DNA from: Diphasiastrum complanatum
Taxonomy: Eukaryota > Streptophyta > Lycopodiopsida > Lycopodiales > Lycopodiaceae
Direction: 5' to 3'
NCBI GenBank assembly: GCA_029204225.1
Contig: CM055097.1
Span: 9,009,426-9,073,425, forward strand
DNA: 64,000 bases
Position 1 is the stretch's first letter; every line of letters begins with the position of its first letter. A program made the translations under genes and the position numbers. Under the pieces are notes generated by a model. That model was not told the origin of the DNA, did not search any database, and saw nothing but the letters and a program-made list of their open reading frames with translations. Positions 11,901-23,900 of the stretch are shown one piece after another.

Positions 11901-14900
11901 ATTGGGCCGTGCCAGCGTGCTGATTCTAGGGGCCTTTAGTAAAGTCAAGTTAGAATTTAGCTAAACTCAAGTTCGAGAATCTAGTGCTTGACTTGGAGCA
12001 CAAGAAACTTTTACCTTATATAGAGACATCAATTAGGCAATTGCTTTTAGGCTGCTTATGCTTTTGCTTTTCAGACCAAAGTCTATAAGTATGTAGTGCT
12101 CCCAAGCTCATTTGCAATGGGACATGGTTGGAGTTTCTCATCACTTGTGTTCTCTCTCATGTGTTTGGCTATTGTTTCATCACAATAGGAATCCTATCTG
12201 GGGTTACTTGTAAGCTCAAGACGGTTTTCTAACATGGTATCAGAGCATGGTTCAAGATTCGAGAGAACAAGGAGGTACTCAACGAACGGAGTCAATAATC
12301 ATATGCAGGTTGATCCGACCATCTTCAAGGTGTGGAGGTGGTGTCCCTAGCCAGCTCGCAGTTTTGATCTTCATCTACAAGGGTGGCAGCTTTGTGGAAG
12401 GAGATTCGGTATACAGCTGTCTCCTCCTTGTAGTACCGAATCTCCTTCCACAAAGCTGCTGTCTCCTCCTTGTCGCACCGAATCTCCTTCCACAAAGCTG
12501 CCACCCTTGTAGATGAAGATCAAAATTGTGAGCTGGCTAGGGACACCACCTCCACACCTTGAAGATGGTCGGATCAACCTGCATATGATGATTGACTCCG
12601 TTTGTTGAGTACCTCCTTGTTCTCTCAAATCTTGAACCATGCTCTAATACCATGTTAAAAAACCGACTTGATCATACAAGTAACCCCAGATAAGATTCCT
12701 ATTGTGACGAAACAATAGCCAAACACATGAGAGAGAACACAAGTGATGAGAAACTCCAACTATGAAGTCTGCCTCAGATCTCAGGTCACTAGAGGCTAGG
12801 TTGAGAGAATGGCAGCGCAGGGCCACATATATAACCTCACCACTATGTCTGATTTTATAACATAGGACTGCTTGTGTATCATCCTTGCTCATAGGACTAC
12901 TTGAATAGGGTTGGTTGATTAGGCACCACTTTTGCAACTACTTAATTGCAAGATTTATGGCTGTTGTTTATCTGCAACCCAAACCTCAACTAGTGATAGT
13001 TACTCTTGTATTGCTGCTTGCTATAATCTCCATGCAAGCTCGGCCGATGGGTCAGTCAAAAAGTGAATTAGGCGCTGTTGGTGATGGAGTATTTGCTAGT
13101 GCTTTCGTGACAAATACAGACGTAACTTACTCAGCAGCAAGCATATTTAGCACAACACAGAGAAGCGGTACGATTTGCAAGACTTCTTCGGACTGCACCA
13201 CTAATGATCATATATGTTGTTTCGGGACGTGCTTGAAGAGTAACGAGGTATGCGCTAATTTGTTTGGCAAGAAAAATTGACAAATTATGGCATAGTTTGT
13301 TGGCAGCAACTATGACAATAGAGGTTGGAAACTGCCATGGTGTTGTAGCTTGCACCAGTGAATTCTATTTGTAACTCCTGTATAAGCAATGCATCTTCTG
13401 ATCTATTAAAAGATTTGTGTTGTTCAATGATAATTTAGTGAAGCTTTCTTTGCTTAATGCATGTTGATGTAATGTCTATAATTTTGATCAACTCAGAAGT
13501 TAGAATGATAAATTTAGCTTCTAAAATTTGAACCAGCTGAGGCAGGATGGTCTGATATTGGATGAGAGAGAAAGCAGTAATCCAGAGGCAAGAAGATCTC
13601 AAAGGCAAGCCCAATAGCATGGACACCAGGAGACAAACTTTCCGCTTATGACCACTATTTTGGATTCACAAAATCCGCATACATTCCTCGAGGCAATAGA
13701 TGAGAAGGCATGGCAACAAGCCATGCAAGAGTATGACTCCATCCTCAAGAATGATACATGGGACTTGGTGAAGCTACCAAAAGAGAAGCATCCTATCGAG
13801 TGTAAATGGTTCTATAGGACCAAATACAAATCCCATGGGAGCACTGAAAAGCATAAGGCAAGGCTGGTGGCCAAAGGCTCTGCGCAACAGGTGGGCTTGG
13901 ACTACAATGAGACGTTTGCACCCGTGGCTAAGAGGACGTCTATCAGAATAGTCTTAGCATTGGCTGCATTCTATAATTGGGAGGTCCATCATATGGACGT
14001 AAAGAATGCTTTTCTCAATGGACAGCTGGCTTAAGAGGTTTACATGGACCAGCCACAAGGCTTTGAGGCGAAGGGCAAGGAAACTATGGTATCCTTTACG
14101 GTTTGAAACGGGCACCCAGGGCCTGGTATAGTCGTATTGACGACTATTTTGCCAAGGAGCATTTTATAAAGAGTCGTTCGGATTGCAACTTGTATGTGAA
14201 GGAGGAAGATGGGAACATCGTCTTGATAGTTCTCTATGTGGATGACTTAGTCATCACGGGTAACAATGGGAAGCTGATTGCAAAGGTGAAGGCTCATTTG
14301 TCAAATGACTTTAAAATGAAAGATTTCAGTTTAATCCACTATTGCCTAGGTTTGGAGGTTTGGAAAAAGCAAAATTGTGTGTTCATTTCTTAAGCAAAGT
14401 ATGCATGTGAAGTCTTGGAGAGGTTCAACATGCGAGACTATAAATCTGTATCTACTCGCATTGATACCAGCAGCAAGCCATCTAGAGATGATGGCACTCC
14501 TGTCGTAGATGAGACTCTTTATAGGCAGTTGATGGGCAGCCTGATTTATCTTACCACTTCGAAACCAGACATTTCCTATGTGGTTGGTGTGGCTAGCCAG
14601 TTTGTGAGTTCCCCAACTGAGGCTCATTGGAAAGCAACAAAGAGGGTACGTAGGTATGTCAAGGGGACTACCTGTTATGGAAAAGAGTACACAGATGCCA
14701 GTGAGCTTCAGCTTGGAGGCTTCACTGATTCGGATTGGGTTGGTGATAGGGATGATCGGAAGTCAACCACAGGTTACACATTCAACCTTGGTTCTGGATC
14801 CATTTCTTGGAGCAACAAGAAACAGCCCACCGTCACCTTAGGCTTCTTGGGGAGGTGCAGACCCCACAGGATGAAGAATTACAAGACCTAGCTATGGAGT

Positions 14901-17900
14901 ATCTTAACTCAGATGCTAGATCAACTATGAAAGCTTGAGAAAACTTGGCTATGGAAATATCACACACAAGGAGAATTGCATGAGCATCTCACAAACTCAA
15001 AAGTCTCATCTGCATTCAGAATAGTGGACATAAGAGCAAAGTTAGTCTCTTGTCTCTCATGAGACCTAAGAGATCTTCTGACACCCTGTTCACTGCTCTC
15101 TCCTTCTTCAATCATTTGACCTTCTTTGATTGTTTCCCAATACCACCTAGGTAGCTTCTTCCTAGCAGTAGGTGATGTGGATGGTGACCACGTATCCCAT
15201 GGTACTGTTTTAGTCTTCCGTTTGTCCCCAACTTCTACTTCTGGTACTTGGCCAAAAAGAGGTCTCGAACTAGTAGGTTCGATTTCCTGTTGTTGCTCCT
15301 GCACTTGAGGCTTACAGGACTCTTGACTAGGATCCTCATCCGTGGAATCAATCAAGGGTATGAACTCAGTAATTCCTTCCTTCTCCTGCTCCTGTATCTT
15401 GGGTGCATGCTCTTCATCAAAGATGACATCTCGACTTAGGATCTTCCTCCTATTTTCGAGATCATATAGCACATAAGCTTTCTCACCTTCACTATACCCA
15501 AGAAAGACACACTTTACGGATTGTGCATCAAGTTTCTTCCGCAAGTCCTTTGGTATATGTGCATATGCTGTACACCCAAATACTCGAAGGCTGCCCACTT
15601 TGGGCTTCTTGCCACTATATGCTCTTCTGGCGTGATTCCTTCAACTGCTTTGGTTGGACTTCTATTCAATAGAAAAACAGCAGTTGCTACCGCTTTTGCC
15701 CAAAAGGAATTTGGCAACCCCTTTGCCTTGAGCATGCTCCTCGCACACTCAACTATAGACCTGTTTTTCCGCTCAGCCACGCCGTTTTGCTGCAGTGTAT
15801 GTGGAGCAGTAAACTGTCTCTTTATCCCACATGCTTTGCAAAGATCTTTGAACTCATCAGAAATATACTCACCACCCTTATCTGACCTGAGAGTCTTTAA
15901 CCTCTTTCCTGTGTGGTTTTCCACCATAGCTTTCCACTGTTTGAAGTATTTGAACGCTTCAGATTTCAGTTTCAGAAAATAGACCCATACCTTCCGAGAG
16001 AAATCATCTACGAAGGTCATGAGATAGTATGCCCCCCCCCTGCTGATTTGACCTGCATGGGACCACATAAATCTGAATGCACAAGTTCAAGGATGCCCTT
16101 GGCCCTGGTAGCTTTCTCCTTTGGAAACTTTTTCCTCTGTTGCTTCCCTAATGCACAAGCCTCACATGTATCTGAAGAAGACTTAATGCTAGGAAGATCT
16201 ACTACCATTTTGTGCCTGTTCAAAACTTGCAAACTTTTGTAACTCAAATGACCATATCTCTCATGCCAAAGCTTGTCCCGATTAGTATCTCTTGCAGACA
16301 AGGCCTCTTGGCTAGGAATGGTTGTGAAAAGCTTGTAAAGACCTCCTTGCATTCCCTTGGCTACCACTTTGAAGTTCTTCTCTTTGTCTTTTACCAAACA
16401 TTTAGAATCATTAAACTCTACCACCATGTTCTGTTTGGTAATGGCACCAACAGATAACAAGTTCTTAGCCAACCCTGGTACATGCAACACACTTTTAATT
16501 TCCTTCACCTCACCTGATGATAGCTGTATTGCAACTGTACCTTTGCCCCTCACCATACGTGTAGAATTATCTCCAAGGCAAACATGCTGGCTATCTTCTG
16601 TCTCCTCATAGGTACTGAACCAATCTCTATGAGGTGTCATGTGCTTTGAGGCTCCAGAATCAATGTACCATCCACCAAATGTGGATTCAGATGATAGGGC
16701 TGCGGTGAATAGCTCAAGCACACCAGATTGCTCCTCCTCTGCAACTTTGTCAACAAAGTGACTCTGCTGGTTCTTTCCCTTCTTCTGATCACTTTGCTTC
16801 TTCCTGCATTCAAAAGCAAAATGCCCATACTTACCACAATAGTTGCAGTTGCCCTTCCTCTTGGGTGTAGATGAGGAATTGGTGCTTGACTCCTCTCCAA
16901 CCTGTAACTTGGACACCTGCTGCTCCAAGCTTTGCTTTGAGTTCTTCTTTTTGCCTTTGCCTTTCTTCTGAAAGTTTTGCTTCTTCTTAGAAGCAAATGC
17001 AAGCTCTGGATTATCTTCCCTTTCAGAAAGATTCTTCCTTCTCATCTCCTTATTCACCTAAACTTTGATGCCCACCATTAAAGTACTAGATCTTTATTTC
17101 AAGTCCAAGTTTCTCCCTAGCAGAAAGGGACATCACATAGTCTTGATAGTTGAATGACAAGCTGTTCAAGACTATGGGAACAATACTCCTGTCACTTACT
17201 TTCTCTCCAACTGAAGCAAGCTGATCCAATAGGTCCTTGACCTTTGTAATATGTTCACCAATTGTTGCACCTGCTTCCATCTTGAGAGTATGTAACCTGT
17301 TTTGCAAATACACCAGCTTGGCTGAATCCACTGTTTCAAACATAGACTTCAGAATTGTCCAAGCATCAGTTGCATCCCTTGCATTGCAAATGTGAGGAAT
17401 ACTATTGTCCTTGACAGAAAGATTGATTATCCTATGAGCTTTATGTCTCCTGTTCATGTAGTCCTTCAATTCAGGATCAGATGTTGGTACAGGTTCTGTA
17501 CCTGTCATGACCTCCCAGCAATTCTTATCCATCAAGATATTGGCTATCTTGAACTTCCACACTCTGTAGTTTGTGCCATCTAGTTTGCTAGATTCACCCA
17601 GCAAACTCTCCCCAAGACTTGCCATGCTAAAATCTGTGCTTAAAACAGAAGCTCAACTTGAAAGAGATCAGAAAAGAACAGCTTCCAGCAACAAGGGTTT
17701 AACCCCAAACTAGGGTATGTAGCCACTTCAAGGCAACCCTTCAGCTCCTGCTTTTGTCTTTGCCACTTGGTGTGGCCTCACTAGCACACGCACTAGGCTC
17801 CACTGGAACAGAAACCAGAAGCCCCTACAGAAAGTGCGCCCTACTTTTGTGTAAGCTCCTCCAGAAAAACTCTCCAAAACTTAGCCAGATTTAGAAAGTT

Positions 17901-20900
17901 TTTGGATCATCCCACTCCCCTTGCCAATAGCTCACCAACAGTGCAAGACTCCACCTGATCTGACACCTGTAGATCAAATGCTCCCTCTTTCAAGATTGAG
18001 GTGCTTGTAGAAGATAAGAATCTTCTCAAGAATCTAAGCACTGAAGTTTCTCTCACTCTCAGACTCACAGGCTAGACAACCTGCTCTGATACCATGAAGA
18101 ATTACAAGACCTAGCTATGGAGTATCTTAACTCAGATGCTAGATCAACTATAAAAGCTTGAGAAAACTTGGCTATGGAAATATCACACACAAGGAGAATT
18201 GCATGAGCATCTCACAAACTCAAAAGTCTCAAGAAGAAATGAATTGCTAGAGAGAGAGAGGAGGGCGTGGGTCCTCCAAATCCCTTGTGAGGCAAGCACC
18301 TCCTTTACATGCATGGAAAGTCTAGGTGTCAACCATGGGAGTGAGCTACTTGGCCAAGTGGGCCACTTGCACTAATTTACATAACTTAACAAAAGGGGGG
18401 GTCATGCATTTAATTAAAAACATGCCCCATGAGCTATGTACAACTTAACTAATGCTTAGCCAAAAGGGGTAAAATAGGCATTACTCTTCAACACTTATCA
18501 TCCACAAAGGCTGAGTACCAGGCAGTGGCAAAGGCTAACTGCGAGGCTATATGGATTAGGAGGCTTCTTGGGGAGGTGCAGACCCCACAGGATGATCCTA
18601 CTATTCTTTATTGTGATAGCCAGAGTTGTATTCATCTGGCCAAGAATCTTGTGTACCATGCTAGTACGAAGCACATTGAGGTGTGATCAACACTTCTTAC
18701 GAGAGAAGATCCAGAGTGGCGAAATTCAGCTCATGTAGTGTGATACTAATGACCAAGCAGCGGATATCTTTATTAAGGCACTTAGTAGAGAGAAGTTTGA
18801 AAAGTTTCGTAATATGCTAGGTGTTGGTATGAACAAAATAGCCACCAAGGGGGGGGGTGATGAAATATAATGCCTATTTTGCCCCTTTTGGCTTGTATAC
18901 TTGTAACTTGTAAAAGTGATGACAAGTAGGCTAAAGACCCATGTGGATCTAGAGCTAGAATAGAAATGATACCACCTCCATGTTCCTTGCTATTTGTGGC
19001 CCCTCTAGATCTTTTTGGTCTTGAGGAGTTTCCACGCCCTCCTCTAGTTTGGAAGTCATCATGTTGAAATAGATCTTGAGTTCTCCTAAGTTCTTGCTCT
19101 CTCTTGCTTTTGTCTTCTACAAATTTCATAGTGTGCTTTCTATGTTGCTAAGATACTCCATAGCTAGGCCTTGAATTTTGACAAGAGGAATGAGAGTCCA
19201 TGGAGAAGATAATGTCAAGTATTTTGTCTGAGAAAGTATTTGAGGAGTGTCAGTTACTTTGTGTGTGAGGAAGTATTGTGTACGTTTTATCTTTCTATTG
19301 GGGATGCTTTATTACTTGCATATTTGGTTTGGTTCATGGATGACATTCTATTTGTATCATTGTTGGAAAGTGGTTGAAGACAAGAATGCAAACATGAAGT
19401 GTATATCCAGGCCCCAAGGGGGAGTAGTTCAAGCCAAGTCCATCAAGCCCATCACAGGTGGTAACTTATGAGAGTACCAGGAGAATTGAAGTGGATTCAA
19501 TTCACAGAATCGACACAGTGGAGCCAACTACTTATGAAGTATAGGTTTCTAACATGGGTGTTGATTTGATGTTGATATTTGTAGATCTATTTCCTACTTA
19601 TGATTCTCATGATGGTGCTATGGTAATCAAAGAGGATTACCTTTTCTTTATGAATGTTGGTGAGATCCTTACATATTTTAGCTTGGAAAATGTTCAAAAA
19701 GGCCAAGGGAGTCAATCTTCAAGCAAAGTTTTCAAAGTTATGGCAAAGGTTTATCATGTCTACATTATTTGATTCAAGGAGAGTCAAGTTCTTTGATCCA
19801 AAGGAAACCAAGGAATTGGGTGATATGTTGCACTCATGATGGTCACACATATGCACTAAGAGACATGACGCCAAAAGCAAGACATTGGGAAGTCATATGA
19901 AAAGGATCAACATAAGAAAGAATTCTACATCATCATACAAAGGAAGTTCTATGTCAAGTAATGAAGACATTGAGATCAGAGTTGATCGTGGATTCTACAT
20001 CAGATTGAGGGTCTTCATTACGTGGGCGTCATGGAGGATACACATGCATACTTGTGTTATGTATAGTTCTTGACAATGTCAACATTGAAGGGGAGTGTTA
20101 GAATTAACGTTCACATTGTTACCCCTAATATTATCATCTAGCGTTAATTAGGATTATTGGGTCATGCTGCATGCTAATTCTAGGGGCCTTTACCTATATT
20201 TAGAAAAGTCAAGTTAGAATTTAGCTAGACTCAAGTTCAAGAATCTAGTGCTTGATTTGGAGCACAAGTTTTGCTATAGATAGATGTTGGGGTGCTTTAA
20301 CCTTATATAGAGACATCAATTAGGCAATTGTTTTAGGCTGCTTTTCCTTTTGCTTTTCGGCATAGACCAAAGTCTATAAGTATGTAGTGCGCCCAAGCTC
20401 ATTTCCAATGGGACATAGTTGGATTCTCATCACTTGTGTTCTCTCTCATGTGTTTGGCTATTGTTTCACCACAATAGGAAACTTATCTTGGGTTACTTTT
20501 ATGATCACGTCAGTTTTCTAACAAAGTTCACTTTTTAGGTTGAGACCTGTCGAGGAAAGTATCACTTCAGTGGTGATTAATTGTTGAGGCTAGAAGTGCA
20601 TGGAATACAGGGCCCATGTTCATTTATTGCATTTATATTTAGGACTAACCCAGGGCTCACAACTATGACTATTTTGGGTATTGGGCGCTCCTAGAGAAGT
20701 GTTTTATTTTGTTGAAGAGACTAGATCCGGACGTGAGCAGGTATATGTTGTTTTGTGGAATTTTTGAAAAGACACTTACTTATCCAAAGATTAAAAGACC
20801 TTGGTTTCCAGTATTGGCGATTATGGCTCTATATGAGAGAGCAATAGGCTGTTTTTTATCGAAGGAGGGTATCACACCGTATGTGGAGTACCATTGGAGT

Positions 20901-23900
20901 GAAGCAAGGGTGCTCACTCTCCCCTACCTTGTTTGGACTTTACATAGATGAGCTAAAGGGGATGGTTGTGTAGGATAAAGGTGAGGGATGCACTTTATGT
21001 GACCTGCTGATTTTTATGGTTGTACGGTTCAATGAAGAATGAGGTCTTATCAAGAAAAACAACAATGAAGTGATAGCTGAAGGGGTTCATGCAAGAAGGT
21101 TGTATAAACTTCGGGCTTAAGTGATAAGTCATCAAGCGGGAATTGCTGATATCGAAGTGCCGAGTAAGTTATGGCATAAGAGGTTTGGACATTTGAATTC
21201 AAAAAGTCTGTAGTCTTGAGAAAATTTAATATGGTTACAAGTATATCTTAAGTTATTTCACATCACAAGTTCTGTGAAGGTTGTGCCTTTGGAAGACATC
21301 ATAGACAAAAATTCTCTTCTAGTACAACTAGAGCAAGAATATTCTAGAACTTTGATCGTACAGATTTGTGTGGTCCTATGAAAACACAGTCTCATGCTGG
21401 AGCAAGTCATTTTATGGTGTGTGTGGATGATCATATGAAGAAGATATGGCTATATCTTCTCAACAATAAAAGTGAGGCATTTCAGATGCTTTACTTGGTT
21501 TAAGGCACAAGTGAAAAAAGAAATAGGGAGACAAATAATAATACTTCATTCAAAGAAATGGGGAGAGTATTTTTCTGCAGAATTTCAAATGTTTTGCAAG
21601 GACAATGGTATAAAGAGATTGTTTGCAAGTACGGAAACGTCTCAACATAATGGAGTTGCAAAAAAAAAGAATTGTTCTATTGTGAAAACTGCTAGGAGCA
21701 TACTTAAGAGTAAGAATCTTTCAAATTCTCCGTGGGGTGGAGCAGTTTATCTTTTGAATAAGAGTCTTGCTCAAGCATGTAGAGAATCGAATTCCAGAAG
21801 AAACTTGTACAGGTAAGAAACCTAGTGTAAGCCATTTGAGAGTGTTTGGGAGTATTCCATATGCTCATATACCTAAGGACATGAGAAGTAAAGTTGGATT
21901 CAAAGGCAATGACGTGTTTGATGCTTGGATATGATGATCAAGAAAAGGGATACAAGCTTTATGACATTGAAGGAAACAAAGTCATTATTAGCAAGGATGT
22001 TATCTTTGATGAGTTGGGATCTCATAAAGATGCTGAAATATGTTGTGAGGAGGACCAAAATGTTGGTATTCCTTTATAGGAATCTGAGTCAACACACGAA
22101 TCAACTACACCAAATCTTTTGTCTAGAGAAACCTTAATAGACACAAGAAAAAGGAAAGAGAGGTCAAGTACATGGGATACTTATTAACCTCCAACTTCAC
22201 CAGGCAGGAAGCATCCTGCACTATTTACTAGAAAGTTACCTAGGTAAACGATGGCATCATCTTGGAATAGGGAGAGTCAAGAAACCATGGAGCTCAAAGA
22301 TCAACAAGACTTGAGAGGCAACATGAGGATCAAAATTTGGACCAAGACCAGGATCGACATGGGGATCAACATGAGGATGAAGATAATCGGATGGATCTAT
22401 AGACAAACAGAAGGCAAGGTTGGTTGCAAAAGGGTATGCTCAACATGAGCAGATTGACTACGAAGATAAGTAGTGAGTGACAAAGATAAGTAGTGAGTGA
22501 ACTACTACAAATTGTTGTGGATTGGACAAAATACTTCATAATACAAATTTCACCCAAGAACAATAGAGAATGTCACTAGTGAGTTGTAACGACCATCGCG
22601 TTTTTGGAATACTTGAACGAAATGCAACAAAACAAAACTTGATGAGCCCAAATTGTGTTAAGGCTCGTCTCTCTCACAGAAACAAAACTAAACAAAAGCT
22701 AAATTCAAGCAAAAGAAACTATGCAAAGTTCACTACTTTTGTTTTTATGGCCCCAAATATTACACAGGTCGTCTCTCAAACGAATCTAAAACAAACTTAA
22801 ACTAAACCAAAAACGGTTAAACCAAAACTAAGCACAAAACAAAAGCACAACAAGAGAAACTACACAAAGAACAAAATCTCCAAAAGATACGCTTGAGGAG
22901 GCGTAGGGTGAAGGCAAGAATACAAAAGGGGCATAGGTGAATGAGGCAAGTGTGAGATAGGTTAGTACAGTGCAAGAGGGGAATAAATGCAAGCAAGGGA
23001 ATGGATAGAAAGGATGAGCAATGAATGAGGATTAGCGAATGCATTTGATGCAACTTGTAACGTGGTTCAATCTTAGTATCCCATTTTTGCTTTCTTCCTC
23101 TTTGTAGATTGTGAGTTAAGGTGGATCCATGCTACAAAGGGAAGAATTGCTTCAGATATCCTTCACACAGTCCTACAAGAACCTTACATGCTAGCCTACT
23201 TATTCATGAACAACTAGATCTTTAATTTCTGTATAAAAGTTGAATGTAGTAAATGTAGATCAAGAGGATTCAAAATACAAAAAAGCATTGACTACAATAA
23301 TCTATGGTGGTGCTTACTTCCTTGAGAGTGGCTAAAGAGGCCCTTTCTTCAGAGAGTTGAATTTCCAATTTTCGGATCCGTTTCTCTGCATCCATACGAG
23401 CCTTTCTCTCTTCTTCCTGACATAGAAGGAAAATACGAACACGAAATAAGAAGAAAACACTTAAACAATTTCCTTCAAAGCTAACAAACCACCTCAATAA
23501 AAGTCTTGTCCACTAGTTCTAAGGTGATTTTACAGAAATAAGATTATTAACCCAATCATTTCAAGAATCTTGGCACCTTACCAACTTGACTCGAAGGCTA
23601 TCAGCAATGGATCTGTTTTCCTTGTCAGCTTCCTGAAAAACATAAAAAGAATTACCAATTAGACACACACATTAGCAAGGGATTTCCAGTAGTGCATCAA
23701 GACTTTGTTGGAAGAAATGTTTAATTCTTACCCCTAAATGTTTAATTAGGATCAATAAGTCCAAGCCTGCGTGCTATCACTAGGGGCCTATTTATGGTAG
23801 TGATAGACTAACTTAGAACTTAGACTTCAGCTTAGGCATACGTTATGTTAGAACTGAGTCAAAGGTTGACCAATACACATGCATATGCACACTCATAAAA

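Larger units (their letters stand above)
14872..18493 (-). mobile_element. Nested Ty1/copia element lacking RT and RNase H
   Basis: Minus-strand order: 5' LTR 18493-18095; PBS (TGGTATCAGAGCAGG) just below 18095; gag 17625-17086; zinc knuckle, protease and integrase 17057-15514; linker before RT 15598-about 15006; then directly a 134-base remnant of the 3' LTR to 14872. RT and RNase H are absent, so the element could move only with help. The LTR remnant differs from the other LTR at one visible base in about 134, implying a recent insertion. A 33-base stretch of host-element sequence is present on both flanks. Confidence 0.9.
13648..19183 (+). mobile_element. 5'-truncated Ty1/copia element, interrupted by a nested element
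   Basis: Begins inside pol: RT from [15 protein letters not shown] through [24 protein letters not shown] and [10 protein letters not shown]; then RNase H from [15 protein letters not shown] to [10 protein letters not shown]. It stops at 14871 where a second copia element is inserted and resumes at 18494 ([18 protein letters not shown], then [12 protein letters not shown]). A purine tract (CCAAGGGGGGGG, about 18846-18857) precedes its 3' LTR. In-frame stops at 14034 and elsewhere make it non-functional. Gag, protease and integrase are missing from the 5' side. Confidence 0.85.

Noticed and set aside
12247-12640. Two 89-codon ORFs, one per strand, with nearly the same protein
   Set aside because: They are the two arms of the inverted LTR leader, read in mirror image, not genes.
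22817-23053. 78-codon hydrophobic, Cys-rich minus ORF
   Set aside because: Hydrophobic composition follows from the A-rich opposite strand; no signal-peptide-plus-domain layout.
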